This document shows positions 17,527 to 25,950 of a stretch of 64,000 nt of DNA, piece after piece. Position 1 is the stretch's first letter. The number at the start of each line of letters is the position of its first letter. The DNA lies in contig NZ_JAJADQ010000011.1 in the NCBI RefSeq assembly GCF_020447315.1, forward strand, positions 124,001 to 188,000. The letters run 5' to 3'. Source of the DNA: Hymenobacter nitidus (GTDB taxonomy: Bacteria; Bacteroidota; Bacteroidia; Cytophagales; Hymenobacteraceae). The translations under genes were made by a program, and so were the position numbers. A model generated the notes under the pieces. The model was not told where the DNA came from and did not search any database. It worked only from the letters and a program-made list of their open reading frames with translations.

Positions 17527-18522
17527 ATGGCTACTACTTCCGATAAAAAACGCGTCCTGATTACGGGTGGTGCGGGCTTTCTGGGCTCCCACCTCTGTGA
17601 CAGGTTCCTGGCCGAAGGCTACCATGTCATTGCCATGGATAACCTCATCACCGGCGACCTGAGCAACATCGAGCACCTGTTTGGCAACGAGGACTTCGAG
17701 TTCCACCACGCCGACGTGTCGAAGTTCGTATTCGTGCCCGGCAAGCTGGACTACATCCTGCACTTTGCCTCGCCCGCCTCGCCCATCGACTACCTCAAAA
17801 TTCCGATTCAGACGCTGAAAGTAGGCTCGCTGGGCACCCACAACCTGCTGGGCCTAGCCCGCGTGAAAGGCGCCCGCATGCTGATTGCCAGCACTTCGGA
17901 GGTATATGGCGACCCCGAAATTCACCCTCAGGTAGAGGAGTACTTCGGCAATGTAAACCCCGTGGGTCCCCGTGGCTGCTACGACGAGGCCAAGCGCTTC
18001 CAGGAAGCCATTACCATGGCCTACCACAACCACCACGGGCTGGAAACCCGCATCGTGCGGATTTTCAACACCTACGGCCCGCGCATGCGCCTGAACGACG
18101 GCCGTGTATTGCCAGCATTCCTGAGCCAGGCCCTGCGCGGTGAGAACCTGACCGTATTCGGCGACGGTTCCCAGACCCGCTCGTTCTGCTACGTCGACGA
18201 CCTGGTGGAAGGCATCTACCGCCTCTTGCTGAGCGACTATGCCTTGCCCGTGAACATCGGCAATCCCGATGAAATCACTATCAAGGAGTTCGGCGAAGAA
18301 ATTGCCAAGCTTATGAACGTGGAGTTCAAACCCACCTACCAGGAGCTGCCCCAGAACGACCCGATGAAGCGCAAGCCGGACATTACCAAAGCCAAGGAAA
18401 TTCTGGGCTGGGAGCCGAAGGTAGACCGTGCCGAAGGCCTGCGCCGTACTCTGGAGTACTTCAAGGAGCACGTTCAGGTGGCCGCTGCCGGCCAGGTTGA
18501 TAACACGCCACGCACGTTCTAA
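17527..18522 (+). CDS. UDP-glucuronate decarboxylase (UDP-xylose synthase)
   Basis: A 331-residue extended short-chain dehydrogenase. The NAD motif is VLITGGAGFLGSHLC (about residues 10-24). The catalytic Ser/Tyr/Lys set is in STSEVYGDP and RGCYDEAKRFQE, with the tyrosine and lysine four apart. The HFASPASPIDYLKIPIQTLK segment is characteristic of UXS rather than of plain epimerases. It decarboxylates UDP-glucuronate to UDP-xylose through a 4-keto intermediate. It directly follows ugd and is followed after 17 bases by the FdtA-like cupin. Confidence 0.95.
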   Translation: MATTSDKKRVLITGGAGFLGSHLCDRFLAEGYHVIAMDNLITGDLSNIEHLFGNEDFEFHHADVSKFVFVPGKLDYILHFASPASPIDYLKIPIQTLKVGSLGTHNLLGLARVKGARMLIASTSEVYGDPEIHPQVEEYFGNVNPVGPRGCYDEAKRFQEAITMAYHNHHGLETRIVRIFNTYGPRMRLNDGRVLPAFLSQALRGENLTVFGDGSQTRSFCYVDDLVEGIYRLLLSDYALPVNIGNPDEITIKEFGEEIAKLMNVEFKPTYQELPQNDPMKRKPDITKAKEILGWEPKVDRAEGLRRTLEYFKEHVQVAAAGQVDNTPRTF

Positions 18523-18539
18523 TAACTTCCCCGACGCAT

Positions 18540-18947
18540 ATGCAGAAGCCACATTTAATCGAGTTTCCAAAACTGGGCGCCTCCGACATTGGCTACATTT
18601 CCGTCGGGGAAGCTAACGGGCTGATTCCGTTTCCCATTGAGCGTACCTTCTGGACCTATTTCACGCCGGAAAGCATCGTGCGCGGGCGCCATGCCCATCA
18701 CGCCACCGAGCAGGTGCTCATTGCTGTGGCCGGCCGCATCATCGTCACCACAGAAATGCCCGACGGTGAGGTGCATACTTTCGTGCTGGAGTCGCCGCAC
18801 GTGGGGGTATATGTGCCGCCGAATGCCTGGCATACCATGCAGTACTCGCACACGGCCGTGCAGCTGGTATTTGCCTCCACCCGGTACAACGAGCAGGATT
18901 ACATCCGGAAGTACGAAGATTTTCGCCAGGTATGGGGAGCCAAGTAA
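18540..18947 (+). CDS. dTDP-4-keto-6-deoxyhexose 3,4-ketoisomerase (FdtA/QdtA family)
   Basis: A 135-residue cupin of the FdtA/QdtA/WxcM-C family. The diagnostic RGRHAHHATEQVLIAVAGRI segment contains the active-site histidines, and the second motif is VGVYVPPNAWHTMQY. Known members move the keto group of dTDP-4-keto-6-deoxyglucose from C4 to C3, giving either the galacto or gluco 3-keto sugar. The stereochemistry cannot be read here. It overlaps the next gene (GNAT) by 16 bases, so the two are translationally linked. The matching aminotransferase (21883) is 3 kb downstream. Confidence 0.9.
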   Translation: MQKPHLIEFPKLGASDIGYISVGEANGLIPFPIERTFWTYFTPESIVRGRHAHHATEQVLIAVAGRIIVTTEMPDGEVHTFVLESPHVGVYVPPNAWHTMQYSHTAVQLVFASTRYNEQDYIRKYEDFRQVWGAK

Positions 18948-19879
18948 ATGCGGAACTAGTAGCGGCCCGGGCAGATAAGCTCTTCTTTTACTCGCCCTAC
19001 AATTTCCTGCGCAAGCTTAACGTAGAAACTCAGCAGCGGCTGTTTGGCACCGGAATGGCCGAGCAGTACGCTGCTGATGCTTCGCATCGGATTTTCGAAT
19101 TTGAGCAGGCCGGAACCATCGTGCAGTTTCTGTACGCATACCTGCCCTGGGACAGTGACTTCTTCAAGTCGGCCGTCTACAAAGTTTTCACCATGCTGTT
19201 TGCCGACGATACTTCCGCGCAGGTACTGGCGGCGGCAGGTAAGGCTTTTCGGCAGCAGTTGCAGCAGGAGGGAGCCACGTATTGTTTCGCGGAGCTGCCC
19301 GCCGAGGATACCCGCGTGGCGCAGGCCCTGGGTTCGGCAGGGTGGCGCATGGTCGAAACCCGGCTGCTGTTCTTCCACGATGCGGTGGCTACGTTTGAGC
19401 AGCCTCGCTACCCGGTGCGGCTAGCCCGAAAGGAGGAAGCCCCGGCTATCGGCCGGATTTCGGCCGCGGCCCGCAACGAATACGACCGGTTTCACGCGGA
19501 CCGCTGGTTTGCCGGCGACACCGGTGACCAGTTTCTGGCGCGGTATGCGTCGGCGGCTGTGGAAGGGTATTGCGATGCCGTGCTGGTGCCGGCTGAAGAT
19601 AATTTACCGGTTGACTCCTTTCTAGCCATCAGCGACCTGCAGGCCCACGGGGCAAGTTTAGGTACCGGTTTTTCCCGTGTTGTGCTCACGGCAGTAGGGC
19701 CTGCTAATCGAGGTTGGCATTTGAAGCTGGTTTCGGAAACGGTGCAGCGCGCCCAGCAGCAAGGCGCTGAGTATGTGCTGATGACCACGCAGGCGACCAA
19801 TCGGGCTGTGTTTCGCACCTGCGAAAAACTCGGCTTTAAGCTCGGCGGTTCGAGCCACGTACTGGCATGGTCGGTGTAA
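18932..19879 (+). CDS. GNAT N-acetyltransferase, WecD-like, of the 3-amino-sugar set
   Basis: A 315-residue protein. It has an N-terminal YLPWDSDFFKSAVYKV motif (about residues 68-83) like that of WecD-type sugar acetyltransferases, and a C-terminal GNAT domain with GWHLKLVSETVQRAQQQGA and TTQATNRAVFRTCEKLGFK, the acetyl-CoA-binding and final beta-bulge regions. The position overlapping FdtA/QdtA suggests that it N-acetylates the 3-amino-3,6-dideoxyhexose made by FdtA and FdtB, replacing the hexapeptide-type acyltransferase of the classical pathway. That role is inferred from context. The first roughly 60 residues are unassigned. Confidence 0.78.
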   Translation: MGSQVNAELVAARADKLFFYSPYNFLRKLNVETQQRLFGTGMAEQYAADASHRIFEFEQAGTIVQFLYAYLPWDSDFFKSAVYKVFTMLFADDTSAQVLAAAGKAFRQQLQQEGATYCFAELPAEDTRVAQALGSAGWRMVETRLLFFHDAVATFEQPRYPVRLARKEEAPAIGRISAAARNEYDRFHADRWFAGDTGDQFLARYASAAVEGYCDAVLVPAEDNLPVDSFLAISDLQAHGASLGTGFSRVVLTAVGPANRGWHLKLVSETVQRAQQQGAEYVLMTTQATNRAVFRTCEKLGFKLGGSSHVLAWSV

Positions 19880-20224
19880 TTTTTAGAGTACGAATGCGTT
19901 GTTGCGCTTGATGCATGAGCTAAATAGGGTATACATTTATTGCTTCGGACAAGCAGAAGATGATTTTCTGCTTGCGTAAGGGATGCGGATTTTCCCGATG
20001 ACTAGCAGTACATACTGGTCGCTGTGAGGGAGTAAATATTTGGTTCTAAGCCAAGATGCTGGCAGACCAAATTGGGTTGGCGGAATGCCAGCAAGAGGTA
20101 AAGGGCTGTTTTTTCACCACAGAGCTAGGAAGACAGTTAGAAAGGAAACAGGAAGCATTTCTGGGCTTTCCTAACCTGCAGCCCAATGGCTCTCATTTCT
20201 TACTCTTAACTAGATAAGCACTGT
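19880..20224. other. Intergenic region with no recognised gene
   Basis: About 345 bases, moderately A/T-rich. No protein-like frame, tRNA or clear terminator was seen. It marks the start of the A/T-richer segment that runs to about 28.7 kb, and probably contains a promoter for the next gene. Confidence 0.5.
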
Positions 20225-21805
20225 ATGATGGAAGTTGGCACTAGATCCAATCAGAGAACTATAAAAGAAAATGAACGCCAAGCCGACCGGCCTGGCCTGC
20301 GCACTAGCCTCCGCAGCACCTGGCAAAGTGTCTGGCCTCTGCTGGCGGTAGGACTAGTACTACGCTTGTTGTTCCTGGCCTTCGGAGCTGAAATCTATTA
20401 TTCCAGCCGCCAAAGTGATATTTACTCGAATGGGGATTCCTATTCCTACGTGCTGAGCTTCCACAATCTGCTTGAGCATGGACGCTATACCTTTGACTTA
20501 ACGGAGCCTGAGGCGGCTGTCGGCCGCTTGCCGGGCTATCCGTTTTTCTACGGGGCGCATTTTTTGGTGTTCGGGCAACAAAAGGTACTGTTTGCCACTG
20601 CGTGCACCCAAGTGCTGCTAGATACCTTAGGTATCTGGCTGATATACGTCATTACGGCTCGTTTGTCTTCTCCTACTTCCTGGGCCCCGTTTCTGGCGGC
20701 GTTACTGCTCACCCTTTATCCTTTCAGCATCGTCTGGGTTACCATTACAGGTACTGAAACGCTGGGTTTGTTTTTGGTTTTATTGTGGTGGGCAGCTTTG
20801 CTCCTTATGCGCCCTCGTGCCCTGAATTGGGTATTACTCGGAGTATTACTCGCGGTAATTTTATATGTCCGGGAGTTTTTGGGCGTGTGCGTAGCAGTTA
20901 CAATGCTGTACTTGCTGATTGGGTCTGATAAAAAAGACCTTAGAACAATAGCACATCCTATTGTACTGGTACTAGCCGGTTTTCTTTCCCTGTATATCTG
21001 GTGGCCGGTTCGAAACTACATGGTGTTGGGGCGCTTGATTCCGCTCAAGCCAGCAGCTGCCGGCTACGCCAACCTGCAGGAAGACGCGCAGACCGCCCTG
21101 GCCTGGATGCTTACTTGGACTAACGATGTGACAATGGGTTTTGACGAAATCATGTTTGCCGAAAAACCCTCTTTTCCGGAACACGTTATCAACACCCCTG
21201 CGGAAAAGCAGCTAATAGATTCCCTGGTAACCTTAAGTCGTACCTGCGCCTCTAGCTTCCACGTCCGGATGCTCTTGCTGAGGGGAAGTACTTCAGAAAC
21301 CGACGCCTCTGCAGGAGCGGGCTTCAATCATTACCAGAAAGCGCAGCAGGTAAATACGTTACGGCATCACAACTGTAACGACGTAGTTAGTGCGGGCTTC
21401 AATCGGTTACGGGCCAGCTACATTCATCGGCATCCGATTCGGGCCCGGGTAGAAGTACCATTGCTTAATTTTCAGAAGATTCTCTTCAAAAGTCAGTTTA
21501 AACCGATATCTGGAGAAAAGATTACCAGAGCCCAGCAACTCACCTCCGTTTTATTCATGTGGCGCTCGGTTCTGCTGGCGCTCGGTTTTATAGGAGCTTG
21601 GCGCTATCGTAAGCTGCCCGGATTATGGCCCGCCCTGATGTTTGCTGCTGTCATTTTTGGCTATATGGCTATTGTCTTTCGCACGATGGAAATGCGCTAT
21701 CTGCTGCAGGCCGATGTATTCATGCTGGTGCCAGCGGCCCTCTTATTGGCGAGTTGGGTACCTCAGCGCTGGGCAAAATCCGTACGTAGCGTTGCCACCG
21801 CCTGA
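20225..21805 (+). CDS. Polytopic membrane protein, ArnT/GT39-like glycosyltransferase
   Basis: A 526-residue integral membrane protein with an N-terminal cytoplasmic segment of about 35 residues, then roughly ten hydrophobic helices. The first loop after TM1 carries NGDSYSYVLSFHNLLEHG and GRLPGYPFFYG. This acidic residue plus RLPGYP arrangement is typical of GT39/ArnT/PMT-fold transferases, which use polyprenyl-phosphate sugars on the periplasmic side. A hydrophilic stretch (about residues 320-425), rich in His, Arg and Ser, separates the last two membrane helices. The sugar and acceptor are unknown. It sits between the FdtA-GNAT pair and FdtB. Codon use is more A/T-rich than in the flanking genes. 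Confidence 0.75.
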   Translation: MMEVGTRSNQRTIKENERQADRPGLRTSLRSTWQSVWPLLAVGLVLRLLFLAFGAEIYYSSRQSDIYSNGDSYSYVLSFHNLLEHGRYTFDLTEPEAAVGRLPGYPFFYGAHFLVFGQQKVLFATACTQVLLDTLGIWLIYVITARLSSPTSWAPFLAALLLTLYPFSIVWVTITGTETLGLFLVLLWWAALLLMRPRALNWVLLGVLLAVILYVREFLGVCVAVTMLYLLIGSDKKDLRTIAHPIVLVLAGFLSLYIWWPVRNYMVLGRLIPLKPAAAGYANLQEDAQTALAWMLTWTNDVTMGFDEIMFAEKPSFPEHVINTPAEKQLIDSLVTLSRTCASSFHVRMLLLRGSTSETDASAGAGFNHYQKAQQVNTLRHHNCNDVVSAGFNRLRASYIHRHPIRARVEVPLLNFQKILFKSQFKPISGEKITRAQQLTSVLFMWRSVLLALGFIGAWRYRKLPGLWPALMFAAVIFGYMAIVFRTMEMRYLLQADVFMLVPAALLLASWVPQRWAKSVRSVATA

Positions 21806-21882
21806 TGCCTTTGCCCAACTAATAATTGTCTAAAACAACGTTCTTCTCTACCGGCTTACCCGGTATCCTTTATCTTCGCCGT

Positions 21883-22989
21883 ATGAAAGTCCCTTTTCTC
21901 TCCTTTACGCCCCAAAATCAAGCTGTTCGTTCCCAGGTGCTTGAGGCCATGAGCCGGGTATTTGATTCCCAGTGGTATGTGCTGGGTGAGGCCGTCAAGC
22001 AGTTCGAAGCTGAGTACGCCCAGTTCTCTACAACCACTGAGTGCGTAGGAGTAGCCAATGGCCTGGATGCGCTGCACCTGGCCCTGAAAGCCCTCGATAT
22101 CAAGGAGGGAGATGAGGTAATCGTACCCTCCAACACGTACATCGCTACGTGGCTGGCAATTTCCTTTGTTGGAGCTACGCCTGTTCCGGTAGAGCCTAAT
22201 CCGACGACTTATAATCTGGATCCAGCGCTGCTGGAGGCTGCCATTACGCCCCGCACCCGGGCCATTATGCCCGTGCACCTCTACGGTCAAGCCTGTGAGA
22301 TGCAAGCCATTATGGACGTCGCCAAGCGTCATAACCTGTACGTGGTGGAAGATAACGCTCAATCGCAGGGCGCTACTTACAACGGCGGTATCACAGGTAG
22401 CTTCGGCGACGTGAATGCAACTAGCTTTTATCCGGGCAAAAATCTGGGTGCCCTCGGCGACGCCGGCGCCGTCACTACCAATAATGCTGACCTAGCCAAG
22501 AAGGTGCGCACCCTGCGCAACTATGGCTCCCAGCAGAAATACTACAACGAAGTCATCGGCCACAACTCCCGTCTCGATGAGCTGCAGGCTGCCGTTCTCA
22601 GCGCCAAGCTGCCCTTGCTGATGGAGTGGACAGGCCAGCGGCAGGAAGTGGCAGCCCTCTACGATACGCACCTGGCCGGTATTACCGATTTGCATTTGCC
22701 GGCTGTGGCTCAGGGAGCCACCCACGTGTACCATTTGTATGTGGTGCGCACGAGCCGCCGCGACGAGCTGCAAAAGTATCTGGGCGAGCAGGGCATCGGC
22801 ACGCTGATTCACTACCCGATTCCGCCCCACCTGCAGGAAGCCTACCGCTTCATGAATTTCAAGGCTGGCGCTTTTCCAATTGCCGAAGAGCTGGCAACCA
22901 GCTGCCTGAGCCTACCCATGTGGCCCGGTATGACGGAAGCGGAAGTAGAAGTTGTGAGCAGCGCGATTCGCACCTTCTTTCAATCGTAA
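21883..22989 (+). CDS. DegT/DnrJ/EryC1 sugar aminotransferase, FdtB/QdtB-like
   Basis: A PLP aminotransferase of 368 residues from the ATG at 21883; the frame also opens from a TTG 57 bases earlier. The PLP lysine is K186 in SFYPGKNLGALGDAGAV. The start MKVPFLSFTPQN and the motifs PSNTYIATWLA and HLYGQ fit the DesV/FdtB/QdtB branch, which aminates 3-keto-6-deoxy sugars at C3. With FdtA/QdtA at 18540 and the GNAT at 18932 it completes a 3-acetamido-3,6-dideoxyhexose route. It is followed after 22 bases by a GT2. Confidence 0.9.
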   Translation: MKVPFLSFTPQNQAVRSQVLEAMSRVFDSQWYVLGEAVKQFEAEYAQFSTTTECVGVANGLDALHLALKALDIKEGDEVIVPSNTYIATWLAISFVGATPVPVEPNPTTYNLDPALLEAAITPRTRAIMPVHLYGQACEMQAIMDVAKRHNLYVVEDNAQSQGATYNGGITGSFGDVNATSFYPGKNLGALGDAGAVTTNNADLAKKVRTLRNYGSQQKYYNEVIGHNSRLDELQAAVLSAKLPLLMEWTGQRQEVAALYDTHLAGITDLHLPAVAQGATHVYHLYVVRTSRRDELQKYLGEQGIGTLIHYPIPPHLQEAYRFMNFKAGAFPIAEELATSCLSLPMWPGMTEAEVEVVSSAIRTFFQS

Positions 22990-23011
22990 TTTCTGCCCTT
23001 ATTTCCCCTCA

Positions 23012-23944
23012 ATGCCCAAGTTATCGATCATCATTCCTTGTTACTTCAACGAAGGTAATATTCCAGTCACCAGCCGGGAGCTGATTGCCAATGAGGCCCT
23101 GTTTCCCGCCGAGCTGACGTTCGAGTACGTTCTCGTCGATGATGGCTCGGGTGATGGAACCCTGCGGGAGCTTCTGGCTTTTCAGGCTGCTTATCCGGAG
23201 AAGGTTCGGGTAGTAGAGCTGGCCGGCAACGTGGGGTCTTACAATGCCATTGTAGCCGGCATCGAGCAGGCTACCGGCGACTGTATGGCCATCATCACGG
23301 CCGATATGCAGGACCCGCCCGAGCTGATGGTGCAGATGTATGACTACTGGAAAAAGGGGCTGAAGCTGATTATCGGCAACCGTCAGGATCGGGAGGAAAC
23401 CGGATTACAGCAGCTGTTTGCTAAAACCTTTCATGCTCTGATGAAGAAAATTGCCCTGCCCAACATCCCGGATGGGGGCTTCGACTTCGTCTTTTTCGAC
23501 CGGCAGGTAGGAGAGCATATCCTGGAATTAAAGGAGCGTAACAGCAACCTGTTTTACCTAATGGTGTGGCTGGGTTACCCCTACGTAAACATTCCGTACG
23601 TGCGGCGCAAGCGTGAAATCGGTAAGTCGCGCTGGACCATCCAGAAGAAGATTAAGCTCTTTATTGATTCCATTCTGGCCTTTTCTTATTTTCCCATTCG
23701 GGCCATTTCGGTTGTGGGCGTAGTCATGGGCTTTGTTGCGCTGCTCTACGGGCTCTACATCCTGGGCGTGAAAGTGTTTGGCGGCATCGAAGTAGAAGGG
23801 TGGACTACCCTGATGCTGGTCTTGCTCTTCGTTTCGGCGTTCCAGATGATAGCTCTGGGCATCATTGGCGAATATGTGTGGCGTGGCCTTGATGCCGCAC
23901 GTAGCCGTCCGCTGTACGTGGTCAAAAACCTGTACGCCAAGTAA
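23012..23944 (+). CDS. Family 2 glycosyltransferase with C-terminal membrane pair (GtrB/ArnC-like)
   Basis: A 310-residue protein. The GT-A domain begins LSIIIPCYFNEGNIPVTS, with VLVDDGSGDGT and ITADMQDPPELM as the nucleotide and metal motifs. Two hydrophobic helices lie at about residues 230-255 and 265-292. This is the architecture of undecaprenyl-phosphate glycosyltransferases (GtrB, ArnC, DPM1-like), which load a sugar on undecaprenyl phosphate for use by periplasmic GT39-like enzymes. It could supply the membrane proteins at 20225 or 25951. It is probably cotranscribed with the upstream aminotransferase. Confidence 0.9.
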   Translation: MPKLSIIIPCYFNEGNIPVTSRELIANEALFPAELTFEYVLVDDGSGDGTLRELLAFQAAYPEKVRVVELAGNVGSYNAIVAGIEQATGDCMAIITADMQDPPELMVQMYDYWKKGLKLIIGNRQDREETGLQQLFAKTFHALMKKIALPNIPDGGFDFVFFDRQVGEHILELKERNSNLFYLMVWLGYPYVNIPYVRRKREIGKSRWTIQKKIKLFIDSILAFSYFPIRAISVVGVVMGFVALLYGLYILGVKVFGGIEVEGWTTLMLVLLFVSAFQMIALGIIGEYVWRGLDAARSRPLYVVKNLYAK

Positions 23945-24127
23945 GCTTCACAAATCCCTGTAATTTTGGGGGCTTAGTGCGTTATTTCTGATTTGCTCCC
24001 CGGTACACTTTGCAAAACATGCAGGAGCTAAAATTCGTACCTACCCAGCTTAACTGAGACCGGAGCCGAGCCAACTCCGCACAAGCGCTTCGCTCAGCTC
24101 TCAGCTTTCGGCGTGAACCCCGCAGCC

Positions 24128-25897
24128 ATGAACACCGGAATTATCCGATACTCACTTAATAGCATTGGCTATTACCTTTCTACGCCTCAAAAACGCAAAG
24201 CCATCTGGATGTTTGTGTTGCTGCTGCTTGCTTCCTTTCTCGATGTGGTTGGCCTGGCCTCCCTCGTACCGGTTATGATGGTAGCCGCGGAACCAGGCGG
24301 AGTGCAAAAAAGCAAATATTTTGCGCCTGTTTACGAAGGACTAAATTTTCAATCGGAACAAAGCTTTCTGCTCGCGCTGATAGTCGGGGTATTTCTGTTT
24401 TTTCTGTTCAAAAACTTATTCTCCACCTGGGTCAACTATCTGCAAACGCGCTTCACGGCTGATGTTGGTTTGAGTATTATCCAGAATCAGCTGTCCAAAT
24501 ACCTGAATTTTCCCTTCTGGTATTTCAACGACTTAGGCTCTTCTCAGCTGATTAACAGCACACTGCAGGTGCCTAGTACGTACGTGAACATGATTTTGCG
24601 CCCGCTGTTTATCTTCTTCTCCGAAGTAGCAGTCGTATTGGTCATTGTGGTCAGTATCTTGGTTTATAAGCCACTGCTATTGGTAATTCTGGCTTTGGTG
24701 CTGGTGCCCACAACCCTGCTTACCTACGGCGCACTACGTGCCCGGGCACAGTCGATTGGTAACCGCGTGAATGAGCTGCGTCCTATTTCCTTCAGCATTA
24801 TCGGCGACTTGTTCACGGGTTTCGCCGAGTTGAAGCTGGCCAACAAACAGCAGCGCTTCAAGGACCAGTTGCTGGATAACCAGCGGGAAATTCAGAAGCT
24901 TGATGCCGAGGTGTACCTCTACACGTTGCTGCCGCTGAAAGTAATTGAGATGGTTGCCATTCTGGGTGTCCTGACGATTTTCCTGTATGCCATCTATGTG
25001 CCTGGGTCCTCCACGAATCTCATTACGCTCGTTGGCCTCTTCGCCGCCGCTGCCTACCGTCTGATGCCCTCCGTAAACCGCATGTTGATGGCTATGGTGC
25101 AGCTCAAGCAGTGCCAGTATACCATTGAAGATCTGGAAGCCTACCGTGAGCCGAAATACCAGGTTGCGCAACCTCTACAACAGGCCGAGTTGTCGTTTCA
25201 GAATAGCATCAAACTGGATAATCTGGTTTTTAGCTTCCCCGAAGCCCCCAGCGCTGCTTTGCAGGGAGTGTCACTCACCATCCAGAAAGGCCAGAAAGTG
25301 GGTTTTATCGGCAGCTCCGGCTCCGGCAAAACTACGTTGATGAACCTGATGCTGCGTTTCTATATCGAGCAGCAAGGACACATTCTAGTTGATGGCAAGG
25401 TTTTGGGGCCAGAGCACATAGAGGCTTGGCACCGCATTATTGGCTACGTGAAGCAGGATACTTTCCTAATGGAGGCATCCATTAAGGAGAATATCACCCT
25501 GGGCGATACGAATGTGGATCAGGAACGCCTTGGCTATGCTATCGAGCAGGCCTCGCTCCGTGGCTTTGTAAATAGTTTGCCCGATGGCGTTGATACGTTC
25601 ATTGGTGAGCGGGGCTCGAAGCTTTCGGGCGGACAGCGTCAGCGTATTGGCATTGCCCGTGCTTTGTACAAGCGAACTGAAATTCTGATTCTGGACGAGG
25701 CAACTTCCGCGCTGGATAACGAAACGGAACGAGAGGTGAACGAGGCCATTGCCCGCCTGTCGAGCACAGATATGACCATTCTTATCATCGCTCACCGCAT
25801 CACTACTTTGCGGGATTGTGACCAAATTTATGAATTGAGCGCGGGTAAGATAGTGTCTACGCACCAATATCAAGACCTGCTCAACCGGGTGCTATAG
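24128..25897 (+). CDS. ABC flippase (PglK/MsbA-like half transporter)
   Basis: A protein of 589 residues from the ATG at 24128; a GTG five codons earlier also exists. The N-terminal membrane domain (about 1-330) has six predicted helices. The ATPase domain has Walker A GSSGSGKTTL, signature LSGGQRQRIGIARAL, and Walker B ILILDEATSALD. A fused membrane and ATPase domain of this size in a glycan locus fits lipid-linked oligosaccharide flippases such as PglK, or a lipid exporter like MsbA. The locus shows no Wzx, so this is the best candidate for moving the lipid-linked glycan across the inner membrane. Confidence 0.88.
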   Translation: MNTGIIRYSLNSIGYYLSTPQKRKAIWMFVLLLLASFLDVVGLASLVPVMMVAAEPGGVQKSKYFAPVYEGLNFQSEQSFLLALIVGVFLFFLFKNLFSTWVNYLQTRFTADVGLSIIQNQLSKYLNFPFWYFNDLGSSQLINSTLQVPSTYVNMILRPLFIFFSEVAVVLVIVVSILVYKPLLLVILALVLVPTTLLTYGALRARAQSIGNRVNELRPISFSIIGDLFTGFAELKLANKQQRFKDQLLDNQREIQKLDAEVYLYTLLPLKVIEMVAILGVLTIFLYAIYVPGSSTNLITLVGLFAAAAYRLMPSVNRMLMAMVQLKQCQYTIEDLEAYREPKYQVAQPLQQAELSFQNSIKLDNLVFSFPEAPSAALQGVSLTIQKGQKVGFIGSSGSGKTTLMNLMLRFYIEQQGHILVDGKVLGPEHIEAWHRIIGYVKQDTFLMEASIKENITLGDTNVDQERLGYAIEQASLRGFVNSLPDGVDTFIGERGSKLSGGQRQRIGIARALYKRTEILILDEATSALDNETEREVNEAIARLSSTDMTILIIAHRITTLRDCDQIYELSAGKIVSTHQYQDLLNRVL

Positions 25898-25950
25898 TTC
25901 CAATTTCCCCTTTCATTTCCTGCATTTCTTGCCACGTCAGGTTGCCAATT

